Positions 15,612 to 24,093 of a stretch of DNA of 64,000 bases are shown piece after piece. Source of the stretch: Flavobacteriales bacterium UBA1937 (GTDB lineage Bacteria; Bacteroidota; Bacteroidia; Flavobacteriales; Weeksellaceae); assembly GCA_002337005.1 (NCBI GenBank), contig DDFD01000073.1, forward strand, positions 1-64,000, given 5' to 3'. The notes below the pieces were generated by a model, which had not been told where the DNA came from, searched no databases, and saw only the letters and a list, made by a program, of their open reading frames with translations. Both the position numbers and the translations under genes were made by a program. Numbering within the stretch: the stretch's first letter is position 1; every line of letters starts with the position of its first letter.

Positions 15612-17759
15612 TCAATCTACAATTTTAAAATCTAATTGTTTTGCTACTAAATTCGCTTTTATCACTTTAATTTTCACAGTATCTCCCAATTGGAAGGTTC
15701 TTCCAGTTCTTGATCCTACAATAGAATGCGTTTTGGCTTCGTGGAAGTAAGAATCATCCATCAAATCTCTTAATTTAATTAAACCTTCTGCTCCGTTTTC
15801 TGGAATTTCTACCCAAAATCCGAAATCAGCTGTTCCAGAAACTACCCCTTCAAAGACTTCGCCAACGTGTTTTTCCATAAATTTAACTTGCATAAATTTG
15901 ATAGAATCTCTTTCTGCATCAGAAGCTAGTCTTTCTTGAGCACTGCAATGCTTCATCATTTCTTCGTATTCCGCTGCGTTGGGTGATTTTCCGCCGTCTA
16001 AATAATGTTGCAATAATCTGTGTGCTACCAAATCTGGATAACGACGAATTGGCGATGTAAAATGCGAATAATGATCAAAAGAAAGTCCGTAATGACCTAT
16101 GTTTTCGGTAGAATAAACTGCCTTGCTCATAGTTCTCATTGCCAAAGTTTCTACCATATTTTCTTCGCCTTTTCCTTTTACATCTTTCAATAATTTGTTT
16201 AAAGATTCGGCTACTTTTTTAGAATTTGCCAGATTCATTTTATATCCGAAAGTTCCTACAAAATCCTTTAAAGCCAATAATTTAGTTGGGTCTGGATCAT
16301 CGTGAATTCTATAAACAAAAGTGTTTCCTGTGGTTTCTCCTTTCTTATTTAAAGACACAAATTCCGAAACTTTTTTGTTGGCCAAAAGCATAAATTCTTC
16401 AATCAAGTGATTAGAATCTTTAGAAATTTTGAAATAAACACCAATTGGTTCACTATCTTCATTGAGATTAAAACGAACTTCCATTCTATCAAAAGCAATA
16501 GCGCCGTGTTTTAATCTATCTTTTCTGAGAATTTTTGCCAATTTATCAAGTACTAAAATTTCTTCGGCTAAATCTCCTTTTCCTGTTTCTATGCGTTCTT
16601 GCGCTTCTTCGTAAGTAAATCTTCTGTCTGAATGAATGACGGTTCTACCAAACCATTGATTTTGGATTTCTGCATTATCATTCAGTTCAAAAACTGCTGA
16701 AAACGTAAATTTATCTTCATTCGGACGAAGACTACAAACCTCATTACTCAAAACTTCAGGAAGCATTGGAACCACTCTGTCCACCAAATAGACCGAAGTT
16801 GCACGTTTATACGCTTCATCATCGAGAATTGTTCCTGGTCTTACATAATGAGAAACATCTGCAATATGAACGCCAATTTCCCAATTTCCGTTGTCTAATT
16901 TCTGTAAAGAAAGGGCATCATCAAAATCTTTGGCATCTTTTGGATCGATGGTAAAAGTGAGAATTTTACGCATATCTCTGCGTTTTTTTACTTCTGCTGC
17001 GGTAATTTTTTTATTGATTTTATCGGCATCAGCTTCCACTTCTGCAGGAAATTCATAAGGCAATCCATATTCAGCCAAAATAGAGTGAATTTCGGTTTCA
17101 TGTTCTCCTGGTAAACCAAGAACCTGAATAATTTCACCTTCTGGATTTTTAGAATTAGAATCCCAATTCAGCATTTTTACTACTACTTTTTCACCATCTT
17201 TAGCCCCATTCATTTTATTTTTAGCGATAAAAAAATCATTGTTGATTTGTTTTTTATCTACCACTACAAAACCGAAATCTTTGTGCTGAACATACTGAAA
17301 AGTCCCTACAAAAGTATCATTGGCACGTTCTAAAACTTCTAAAACCGAACCTTCTAATTTCTTACCTTTGAAATGATAGGTTACGATGAGAACGGTATCT
17401 CCTTGTAATGCATCTTTTACATTTTTTTGATGTACAAAAATATCATCTTCTACACCTTCTACTTTTACATAACCATTTCCATTGGCTGCAAAATCGATAA
17501 TCCCTGTTAAAGTATCTGTAATTTGAAGATTTACGATGTATTTTAAGCGGTCTGTTTCTTTAATTTTATCTTCTGCACGTAATTTGTGTAAAGCTTGTAA
17601 AACGAGTTCTCTTTGTCTCGGGTTTTTATATTCTATTCCGTCTGCAATCTGTTTGTAATTATAGATTTTAGAGGTTTTTTTGTTCATAAAACGCAGAATA
17701 AGCTTCCCAATATCGCGAAGTTTCTGGTCTTGTTTTTGTGATTTATGTTGTTGTTTCAT
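15612..17759 (-). CDS. rnr: Ribonuclease R
   Basis: The 715-residue protein follows the RNase R order. It has an N-terminal helix-turn-helix-like region (residues 1-70), cold-shock domains (about 75-215), the RNB catalytic domain from about 265 with the metal-binding DPKDAKDFDDA cluster, and a C-terminal S1 domain (VFEGVVSGTADFGFWVEI). It degrades structured RNA 3' to 5' in the cytoplasm. Length is slightly below E. coli RNase R, mainly from a shorter basic tail. Confidence 0.93.
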   Translation of the reverse strand: MKQQHKSQKQDQKLRDIGKLILRFMNKKTSKIYNYKQIADGIEYKNPRQRELVLQALHKLRAEDKIKETDRLKYIVNLQITDTLTGIIDFAANGNGYVKVEGVEDDIFVHQKNVKDALQGDTVLIVTYHFKGKKLEGSVLEVLERANDTFVGTFQYVQHKDFGFVVVDKKQINNDFFIAKNKMNGAKDGEKVVVKMLNWDSNSKNPEGEIIQVLGLPGEHETEIHSILAEYGLPYEFPAEVEADADKINKKITAAEVKKRRDMRKILTFTIDPKDAKDFDDALSLQKLDNGNWEIGVHIADVSHYVRPGTILDDEAYKRATSVYLVDRVVPMLPEVLSNEVCSLRPNEDKFTFSAVFELNDNAEIQNQWFGRTVIHSDRRFTYEEAQERIETGKGDLAEEILVLDKLAKILRKDRLKHGAIAFDRMEVRFNLNEDSEPIGVYFKISKDSNHLIEEFMLLANKKVSEFVSLNKKGETTGNTFVYRIHDDPDPTKLLALKDFVGTFGYKMNLANSKKVAESLNKLLKDVKGKGEENMVETLAMRTMSKAVYSTENIGHYGLSFDHYSHFTSPIRRYPDLVAHRLLQHYLDGGKSPNAAEYEEMMKHCSAQERLASDAERDSIKFMQVKFMEKHVGEVFEGVVSGTADFGFWVEIPENGAEGLIKLRDLMDDSYFHEAKTHSIVGSRTGRTFQLGDTVKIKVIKANLVAKQLDFKIVD

Positions 17760-17800
17760 TTGTTTGTTTAATATTTTTTGATTTTTATAAATATAAAAAA

Positions 17801-17824
17801 AATCTCCAACTTTCGTCGGAGATT
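17801..17824 (-). terminator. rpiB terminator
   Basis: On the minus strand AATCTCCGAC and GTTGGAGATT form a 10-bp stem (one wobble) with a GAAA loop, followed by a run of seven T. It lies four bases after the rpiB stop. Confidence 0.8.
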
Positions 17825-17827
17825 AGC

Positions 17828-18259
17828 TTATATACAAGTGATTTTATTTACTCTATTTTGATGTCTTCCTCCTTCGAAATCGGTGGTGAGAAATTTCTCT
17901 ATGATTTCTTGCGCCAATTCTTTGGCAATAAATCTGGCAGGTATTGCTACCATATTACAATTATTATGACCTCTAGAAAGCGCTGCAATTTCTGGCATCC
18001 AGGCTAGTGCGCATCTTATTCCTAGGTGTTTGTTAGCTGTAAGTTGTACCCCTTGTCCGCTCCCACAAAAAAGAATACCAAATTCACAATCTCCATTTTC
18101 TACAGCCTTGGCAGCAGGATGTACAAAATCTGCGTAATCTACAGAATCAGCAGAATGAGTGCCAAAATCTACTAATTCATATTGGTCTTTTAATTGATTT
18201 TTGATATATTCTTTGTACTCAAAACCTGCATGGTCTGCAGCAATGGCTATTTTTTTCAT
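17828..18259 (-). CDS. rpiB: Ribose-5-phosphate isomerase B
   Basis: The 143-residue protein starts IAIAADHAGFEYKEYI, the RpiB/LacAB opening. It keeps the FCGSGQGVQLTANK active-site loop, where a Cys or Ser handles the enediol step, and RCALAW. It interconverts ribose-5-phosphate and ribulose-5-phosphate in the pentose phosphate pathway. It is transcribed away from the AT-rich gap at 18260-18929 and has its own -7 box and terminator. Confidence 0.93.
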   Translation of the reverse strand: MKKIAIAADHAGFEYKEYIKNQLKDQYELVDFGTHSADSVDYADFVHPAAKAVENGDCEFGILFCGSGQGVQLTANKHLGIRCALAWMPEIAALSRGHNNCNMVAIPARFIAKELAQEIIEKFLTTDFEGGRHQNRVNKITCI

Positions 18260-18290
18260 TTTACGTAAATCTTTTACTTTTTATTTTATA

Positions 18291-18298
18291 CAAAATTA
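18291..18298 (-). promoter_or_regulatory. -7 promoter box of rpiB
   Basis: Minus-strand TAATTTTG fits TAnnTTTG, 31 bases before the rpiB ATG. Confidence 0.5.
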
Positions 18299-18879
18299 AG
18301 GCTTTTAATTTTAATTGTGGATTAATTATTATAAAAACATAAAATGATAAGATTGATAATCAGAATTTTAACTTATTATTAACGTTAGTGGTAACTTTAC
18401 AATTCATTCATTTTCAAAATATTATAATTCAAATTGTATTATTAAAAACAAATGTTAACAACTTCATTTTTATCTGTGGAAAACTCTTTAGAAATACTTC
18501 TTTCTTCTTTCAAATTAAATACGTAATGAGAAATTAAATTTGAATAAAAACAATTTTCTTTTGAAAAGTTTCGGCAAAACTATGATGAAGTTTTCCTCAT
18601 AATTATTATGAATAATCAATCGATTTAATAGATACTAACAATTGTTAATAAGTGTTAATTTAAACTAAAAATCAGACCGTTGTAATGTTAATTATATATG
18701 AATTTAAGTTCAACTAAATGTTACAAAAAAATTAAGAAATACTTTTCCACATCATTCACAACTACAACAATAGTATTCATTTATTTTTTTATTAAAAAGA
18801 AAAATATTGTTAGAAAATGTTTTTCGTCAGTTTGTGGAAATTTTTCTTAGGATTTTTCTTTTTGCCATCTTATAAATCT

Positions 18880-18887
18880 TAAATTTG
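18880..18887 (+). promoter_or_regulatory. -7 promoter box of pgk
   Basis: TAAATTTG fits TAnnTTTG and lies 42 bases before the pgk ATG. A TTTG about 15 bases upstream may serve as a -33 element, a little closer than usual. Confidence 0.55.
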
Positions 18888-18929
18888 TAAACCGAATGAA
18901 AATATAATATTTTAATAATAAAGAAGTTT

Positions 18930-20120
18930 ATGAAAACAATTAATGATTTTAATTTTGCAGGAAAGAAAGCGCTCATTAGAGTTGATTTCAATGTTCCTCA
19001 AGACGAAAATAAAAAAGTAACAGATAATACTAGAATTGTAGCTGCTAAACCTACTATAGATAAAATTCTGAATGAAGGTGGTTCTGTAATTATTATGACG
19101 CATCTTGGGAGACCAAAAGGAAAAGTAAATCCAGATTTTTCTCTTTCTCATATTGTAGAAGAAGTTTCTAAAGTTTTGGGTAAAGAGGTAAAATTTGCTG
19201 CAGATTGTATAGGAGAAACTGCTGAAAAAGCAGCAGCAGAACTGCAAGCTGGAGAAATTCTTTTGCTTGAAAATCTTAGATTTTATAATGAAGAAGAAGC
19301 TGGTGATGAAGAATTTGCTGGTAAATTAGCAAAATTAGGAGATGTTTACGTAAATGATGCATTTGGTACAGCACATAGAGCTCACGCTTCTACAGCTGTT
19401 ATTGCTAAATTTTTTCCTTCAACTAAATTTTTCGGTTTATTAATGGCTAATGAACTTCAAGCAATTGATAAAGTGTTAAGAAGCGGCGAAAGACCTGTTA
19501 CTGCAATTTTAGGTGGTTCTAAAGTTTCTACTAAAATTACAATTATTGAGAATATATTACCAGCAGTTGATAATTTAATTATTGGTGGTGGTATGTCTTT
19601 TACTTTTATTAAAGCATTGGGCGGAAACATTGGTAATTCTTTATTGGAAGCAGATAAAATGGATCTTGCTTTAGAGATATTAGAAAAAGCTAAGCAGCAT
19701 AATGTAAAAGTATTTTTGCCTGTAGATGTAGTAATAGCAGATGATTTTAGTAATGATGCAGATAGACAAGAGGTAGATATTTACCATATTCCTGAAGGTT
19801 GGCAAGGAATGGATGCAGGAAGTAAAACAAGAGAAATTAATCATGATGTTTTAATGAATTCTAGAACAATTCTCTGGAACGGACCTGTAGGAGTTTTTGA
19901 AATGTCTAATTTTGCAGGAGGAACTAAAGCTTTAGGTGATAGTATTTATGAAGCAACTAAATTAGGAGCATTTTCTTTAGTAGGAGGAGGTGATTCTGTA
20001 GCTTTTGTAAAACAAAACGGATACGCTGATAAAGTTTCTTATGTTTCTACAGGAGGTGGAGCAATGTTAGAATCTTTGGAAGGATTAGAGCTTCCAGGAG
20101 TTGCGGCTATCAATAATTAA
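18930..20120 (+). CDS. pgk: Phosphoglycerate kinase
   Basis: The 396-residue protein has the N-lobe signature RVDFNVPQDE and the substrate-binding THLGRPKGK. The C-lobe carries ILGGSKVSTKI, the NGPVGVFE segment and GGGDSVAFV. It transfers phosphate from 1,3-bisphosphoglycerate to ADP in glycolysis. Length is standard. A strong -7 box precedes it, and a small membrane-protein gene follows after three bases. Confidence 0.96.
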   Translation: MKTINDFNFAGKKALIRVDFNVPQDENKKVTDNTRIVAAKPTIDKILNEGGSVIIMTHLGRPKGKVNPDFSLSHIVEEVSKVLGKEVKFAADCIGETAEKAAAELQAGEILLLENLRFYNEEEAGDEEFAGKLAKLGDVYVNDAFGTAHRAHASTAVIAKFFPSTKFFGLLMANELQAIDKVLRSGERPVTAILGGSKVSTKITIIENILPAVDNLIIGGGMSFTFIKALGGNIGNSLLEADKMDLALEILEKAKQHNVKVFLPVDVVIADDFSNDADRQEVDIYHIPEGWQGMDAGSKTREINHDVLMNSRTILWNGPVGVFEMSNFAGGTKALGDSIYEATKLGAFSLVGGGDSVAFVKQNGYADKVSYVSTGGGAMLESLEGLELPGVAAINN

Positions 20121-20123
20121 ATA

Positions 20124-20501
20124 ATGGATTTAGATAAAAAACTATTCTTTGATTTTAAAAATACTTTAATATTTGGTTTAATTATTTTTTCTCCTATTCT
20201 TATTTATTTATTATATGGTGAAAAATCAGGATTATTTGATAAACAAGAAAAAGAGAAAATCTTAAATTTTGATTTTAAATTAGTAATTATTCGAAAATAT
20301 AATGATATAAATAATCATAATACACCAACTTTTAAATTAAATAAAGGAAGTGTTATTGGACTTTGTGATGATTCTTTAAAAATATTAGTAGGAGATTCAT
20401 TAATTAAAAATAAAGGGAATAATGTTTTATTTATTAAAAGAAAAAATGTTGTAATTAATAAAATTGATTTATTTAAAAATAGAATAGATTTTCTAAACTA
20501 A
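20124..20501 (+). CDS. Small single-pass membrane protein of unknown function
   Basis: The 125-residue product has one predicted membrane helix (residues about 13-31, LIFGLIIFSPILIYLLYG), then a Lys/Asn/Ile-rich domain of about 90 residues, probably periplasmic. I recognise no family. It starts three bases after pgk ends, so it is probably transcribed with it, and a strong terminator begins at its stop codon. Base composition is more AT-rich than pgk. Confidence 0.6.
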   Translation: MDLDKKLFFDFKNTLIFGLIIFSPILIYLLYGEKSGLFDKQEKEKILNFDFKLVIIRKYNDINNHNTPTFKLNKGSVIGLCDDSLKILVGDSLIKNKGNNVLFIKRKNVVINKIDLFKNRIDFLN

Positions 20502-20532
20502 AAAATCTTCAGAATTATTTCTGAAGATTTTT
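20501..20532 (+). terminator. Terminator of the pgk operon
   Basis: A perfect 14-bp stem, AAAAATCTTCAGAA with its complement, has a four-base loop and ends in a T run on both strands. It overlaps the stop codon. Confidence 0.9.
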
Positions 20533-20638
20533 TGTTTTTTGTAAGCTGAATAATTTCTTATTAATTTTTTCAAAAATTAGATTTTTAAGTGAAAATAGCC
20601 AAAAATTGGCTTTCAGAAATAGCTCAAAAATTAATTTT

Positions 20639-21457
20639 CTAATTTTTTCTAATAATATATATCAAACTAGAAAATTCGCCCGTTTTTGAGGCTTTTATGT
20701 TAGAAATTGCTCCTCGAATTCCTCCAAAAATGAAAAAAAGTAGATTTTTCTTATATTTTTCACTCAAAATTGAAATATAATAAGAATCGAGTAGGAGTGG
20801 TTTTATTTTTTCTAATTTCCAATTTTCAGTGTTAAATAATTTTTGCATTCCGTTTTTTGAGAAATGAAATAGATGTCTTGGTACATCATAAGCTGCCCAA
20901 AATTCTTTGTAATATTTTCCGTCATACGAAGTATGATTTGGAACAGCAATAATCAAATATCCGTTTGATTTTAATTTTTGATAAAATAAAGAGAGTATTT
21001 CACTCTGATTTTCGATGTGTTCGAAAACATGCCAAAGTGTAATAACATCTAAACTTTCGTTTTCTATTTCATTTAGATTTTCTACAAATTTAGTTTTTGT
21101 AGTTTTTTGTTTTGCAAAATTTCTAGCTGCTTCGCTCGGTTCAAAACCGAAAGTTTCTACATCATTTTCTATATGTTTCAGAAACTCACCAGCTCCACAA
21201 CCATAATCTAAAACTTTAGCGTTTTCAAAAGTTACTTTAGAAAGTATATTTCTTTTATAGTTAAGATTGAATGATTGAGCAAATTTATAAATTTTTTCTT
21301 TCAAAGAATTAGAATCTTGGTGATGAGAAATGTAATTTTTACTCTCATAATACTTACCTAAATTTTCTGGAATAGGGTAGGTTTTAAAAATACCTTCTAT
21401 TTCAGTTTCTCTAATTTCGAATTCTTCTTGTGAAAGAAAATGGTCTTTTATTTTCAT
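20639..21457 (-). CDS. Class I SAM-dependent methyltransferase
   Basis: The 272-residue protein has a methyltransferase domain at about residues 80-200: motif I VLDYGCGAGEFLKHI, an acidic residue after the second strand (GFEPS), LDVITLWHVFEHI and YLIIAVPN. It resembles Methyltransf_11/23 type enzymes often found with glycan genes. A NYISHHQD-like N-terminal extension with an NLGKYYESKNY stretch is common in such proteins. Substrate is unknown. It lies downstream of mnmG across a stem-loop. Confidence 0.82.
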   Translation of the reverse strand: MKIKDHFLSQEEFEIRETEIEGIFKTYPIPENLGKYYESKNYISHHQDSNSLKEKIYKFAQSFNLNYKRNILSKVTFENAKVLDYGCGAGEFLKHIENDVETFGFEPSEAARNFAKQKTTKTKFVENLNEIENESLDVITLWHVFEHIENQSEILSLFYQKLKSNGYLIIAVPNHTSYDGKYYKEFWAAYDVPRHLFHFSKNGMQKLFNTENWKLEKIKPLLLDSYYISILSEKYKKNLLFFIFGGIRGAISNIKASKTGEFSSLIYIIRKN

Positions 21458-21486
21458 AAATTTTTTGTTTAAAGTTTAAAGTTTAA

Positions 21487-21519
21487 GGTCTAAAGTTTTT
21501 TAACATTAAACTTTAGACC
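21487..21519 (-). terminator. Stem-loop downstream of mnmG
   Basis: GGTCTAAAGTTT and AAACTTTAGACC form a perfect 12-bp stem with a nine-base loop. In the mnmG direction it is followed by TTAAACTTTAAACTTTAAAC, a short tandem repeat rather than a T tract, so it may act as an attenuator or weak terminator before the methyltransferase gene. Confidence 0.5.
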
Positions 21520-21542
21520 CTAAACTTTAGACAAAACTTAAA

Positions 21543-21558
21543 TGTTTCACGTGAAACA
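21543..21558. promoter_or_regulatory. parS site 1 (ParB binding)
   Basis: TGTTTCACGTGAAACA is a perfect 16-bp palindrome that equals the bacterial parS consensus TGTTnCACGTGAAACA. It touches the mnmG stop codon. A second identical site lies on the other side of mnmG. Confidence 0.92.
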
Positions 21559-23421
21559 TTATTTTAAATAGATTAATAATACATTAATATCTGCTGGTGA
21601 AACTCCTGAAATTCTTCCAGCTTGAGCAATGGTTTTTGGTTTTACTTTATTCAGTTTTTGTCTTGCTTCCATTGATAAAGAACCTAATTTGCTGTAATCA
21701 AAATCATCTGGAATTTTGATGGTTTCTAATCTCTGAAGTTTGGCTACATTGTCTTTTTCTTTTTCTATATAGCCTTTATATTTAATATTAATTTCGGCTT
21801 GTTCTTTTTGTTCTTCATTATATAAGTCTGCCTTTTCTTTTATGAAATCTATTTCCGAAAGTTTATCTAAAGTGATATTTGGTCTTGTAAGAATTTGTGC
21901 AGCTCTGTAAGCTTGATCTACCAAAGAACTTTCATTAGCTTCTAAAATAGGATTAATAATGCCTGGTTTTAAAGATGTTTCTCTTAAAAATTCTTCTAAT
22001 TCTGTAGATTTAGTTACTTTTTCCTCCATTTTTTTGAGCCTTTCTTCACGTGCTAAACCAAGATTATAGGCCTTTTCAGTCAATCTGATATCTGCATTAT
22101 CTTGTCTTAAAAGTAATCTGTATTCAGCTCTTGATGTAAACATTCTGTAAGGTTCTTCAGTTCCTTTGGTAATTAAATCATCTATTAAAACACCAATATA
22201 GGCTTCGTCTCTGCTTAAGATAAATTCTTCTTTTTCGTGTACTTTATTATGAGCATTAATACCTGCCATTAATCCTTGTCCAGCTGCTTCTTCGTAGCCA
22301 GTAGTTCCATTGATTTGTCCTGCAAAATAGAGGTTTTCTACCAATTTAGTTTCTAATGTATGCTTTAATTGAGTAGGAGGGAAGTAGTCGTATTCAATCG
22401 CATAGCCAGGTCTGAAAATCTTAGCTTTTTCGAAACCAGGAACTTCGTGTAAAGCTTTTAATTGTACATCTTCTGGTAGTGAAGAACTGAAACCATTTAC
22501 ATAAACTTCTACTGTATTCCAACCTTCTGGTTCTGCGAATAATTGATGGCGATTTCGCTCTGCAAATCTGTTGATTTTATCTTCTATACTAGGGCAATAT
22601 CTTGGGCCAATACTTTGTATGGTACCGTTAAACATTGGAGATTTATCAAATCCAGTTCGTAATATTTCGTGAACTGTTTCATTAGTATAAGTGATATAAC
22701 AACTGCGTTGTTTTGTAAGTTTCGGAGTATCTAAATAACTGAATTTTTGAGGATTTTCATCTCCTGCTTGTTCTTCCATTTTAGAATAATCTAGGCTTCT
22801 TCCGTCAACACGAACTGGAGTTCCGGTCTTCATTCTACCTGCTTCAAAGCCTAAATCTACCAATTGTTCGGTAATTCCGTAGGCTTTTGGTTCGCCCATT
22901 CTTCCGCCTCCTAATTGTTTATCACCAACGTGTATTAAACCATTTAAGAAAGTTCCGTTGGTAAGAACCACAGATTTTCCTTTAATTTCTATTCCTAAAG
23001 ATGTTATAACACCTTCAATTTTGCCGTTATTTATGATTAATGATTTTACCATATCTTGAAAAAAATCAAGATTTGGAGTATTTTCGAGTGCTAATCTCCA
23101 TTCTTCTGCAAAGAGCATTCTATCATTTTGCGTTCTTGGAGACCACATTGCAGGCCCTTTAGAAAGGTTGAGCATTTTGAATTGAATAGCAGATTTATCA
23201 GCTATAATTCCGCTGTAACCGCCCATTGCGTCTATTTCTCGCACAATTTGTCCTTTTGCAATACCGCCCATTGCAGGATTACAAGACATTTGACCGATGG
23301 TTTGCATATTCATCGTAACGAGTATGGTTTTAGAACCTAAATTGGCAGCAGCAGCAGCAGCTTCGCAACCAGCGTGACCAGCTCCTACTACGATTACATC
23401 ATATATTTCGTTAAATAACAT
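21559..23421 (-). CDS. mnmG: MnmG (GidA), tRNA uridine-34 carboxymethylaminomethyl enzyme
   Basis: The 620-residue protein has the FAD-binding GAGHAGCEAAAAAANLG, the conserved CNPAMGGIAKGQIVREIDAMGG, GTFLNGLIHVGD and GQINGTTGYEEAAGQGL signatures, and a helical C-terminal domain that binds tRNA and MnmE. With MnmE it installs the cmnm5 group at U34 of certain tRNAs. The gene is bracketed by two parS sites. Its position near an origin is common in bacteria. Confidence 0.96.
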   Translation of the reverse strand: MLFNEIYDVIVVGAGHAGCEAAAAAANLGSKTILVTMNMQTIGQMSCNPAMGGIAKGQIVREIDAMGGYSGIIADKSAIQFKMLNLSKGPAMWSPRTQNDRMLFAEEWRLALENTPNLDFFQDMVKSLIINNGKIEGVITSLGIEIKGKSVVLTNGTFLNGLIHVGDKQLGGGRMGEPKAYGITEQLVDLGFEAGRMKTGTPVRVDGRSLDYSKMEEQAGDENPQKFSYLDTPKLTKQRSCYITYTNETVHEILRTGFDKSPMFNGTIQSIGPRYCPSIEDKINRFAERNRHQLFAEPEGWNTVEVYVNGFSSSLPEDVQLKALHEVPGFEKAKIFRPGYAIEYDYFPPTQLKHTLETKLVENLYFAGQINGTTGYEEAAGQGLMAGINAHNKVHEKEEFILSRDEAYIGVLIDDLITKGTEEPYRMFTSRAEYRLLLRQDNADIRLTEKAYNLGLAREERLKKMEEKVTKSTELEEFLRETSLKPGIINPILEANESSLVDQAYRAAQILTRPNITLDKLSEIDFIKEKADLYNEEQKEQAEINIKYKGYIEKEKDNVAKLQRLETIKIPDDFDYSKLGSLSMEARQKLNKVKPKTIAQAGRISGVSPADINVLLIYLK

Positions 23422-23447
23422 TTATATAATTTTAAATTTTAAATTAA

Positions 23448-23463
23448 TGTTTCACGTGAAACA
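23448..23463. promoter_or_regulatory. parS site 2 (ParB binding)
   Basis: A second perfect TGTTTCACGTGAAACA lies 26 bases upstream of the mnmG start. It may also affect the mnmG promoter when ParB is bound. Between it and ybeY (to 23638) is about 175 bases with a CCCCGATTG stretch like the start of the repeats at 1281 and 41069, but without a convincing partner end. Confidence 0.92.
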
Positions 23464-23638
23464 TTCTATCAATTTTATTAAAATCACGAATTGTAACTAG
23501 CCCCGATTGACTCCAAATTAATTTATTTTTAATTGAGTCGTCTAAACTCGTTCCTCGTTTTGAAACGGTTACCCCGCAACAAGTGTTGGATTTAGTTTAG
23601 GAGTGAGGAGTAAAAGTGGAAAGTAGCTTCTAAAAAAA

Positions 23639-24049
23639 TCATTCTGTTTGTAATGATAGATAAAAATCTTCTTTTGCACGCATTATTTTTTGTTGTTCTT
23701 CGGTTTTATCTTTGTAACCACAAAGGTGAAGAACGCCGTGAGCGATTACTCTTTTTTTCTCTTCTTCGTAATTTTTTGAAATAAGACTTGCATTATCTTT
23801 AATTCGCTGCAAAGATACAAAAATCTCTCCTGAAATTGTTTTTCCACGAACTTGGTCAAAAGTGATGATGTCTGTATAATAATCATGGTCTAAAAAGTCT
23901 TGATTTATCTTGAGCAAATATTGGTCATCACAGAAAATATAATTGATTTCCCCTAGTTTTTTTTCTTCGGAAATGATTATTTTTTCTATCCAAATTTTAA
24001 GATTTTCTTGTATTTTTTCTTCTGTATTTTCGTAAAAGAAGTGTATCAT
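23639..24049 (-). CDS. ybeY: YbeY endoribonuclease
   Basis: The 136-residue protein has the zinc-binding HGVLHLCGYKD motif (canonical HGxLHLxGYDH), where the third usual His is replaced by a Lys-Asp pattern typical of Bacteroidota. ITFDQVRGKTISGEIFVS is the conserved strand region. YbeY takes part in 16S rRNA 3' maturation and ribosome quality control. It lies downstream of the patatin gene, in the same direction as mnmG. Confidence 0.88.
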   Translation of the reverse strand: MIHFFYENTEEKIQENLKIWIEKIIISEEKKLGEINYIFCDDQYLLKINQDFLDHDYYTDIITFDQVRGKTISGEIFVSLQRIKDNASLISKNYEEEKKRVIAHGVLHLCGYKDKTEEQQKIMRAKEDFYLSLQTE

Positions 24050-24093
24050 TGAATTGACGATTATGGATTTATTATTAGAGATGATAATTTATT

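Larger units (their letters stand above)
18260..18929. other. AT-rich 670-bp gap, candidate replication origin
   Basis: This is the longest gene-free stretch in the window and is very AT-rich. It holds four sites close to the DnaA box TTATCCACA: 18316-18324 (TGTGGATTA), 18475-18483 (TGTGGAAAA), 18743-18751 (TTTTCCACA) and 18833-18841 (TGTGGAAAT), each with one or two mismatches. rpiB and pgk point away on either side. Two perfect parS sites lie 2.6 and 4.5 kb to the right, around mnmG, a gene often near origins. dnaA itself is not in the window. The gap also holds the rpiB and pgk promoters, so it could be only a long double promoter region. Confidence 0.45.

Noticed and set aside
17738..18007. 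Plus-strand frame antisense to rpiB
   Set aside because: Shadow of rpiB and its terminator; no family features.
23490..23620. Third copy of the CCCCGAT hairpin-core repeat near ybeY
   Set aside because: Start motif present but the AGCGGGACTG end and hairpin core are not convincing.
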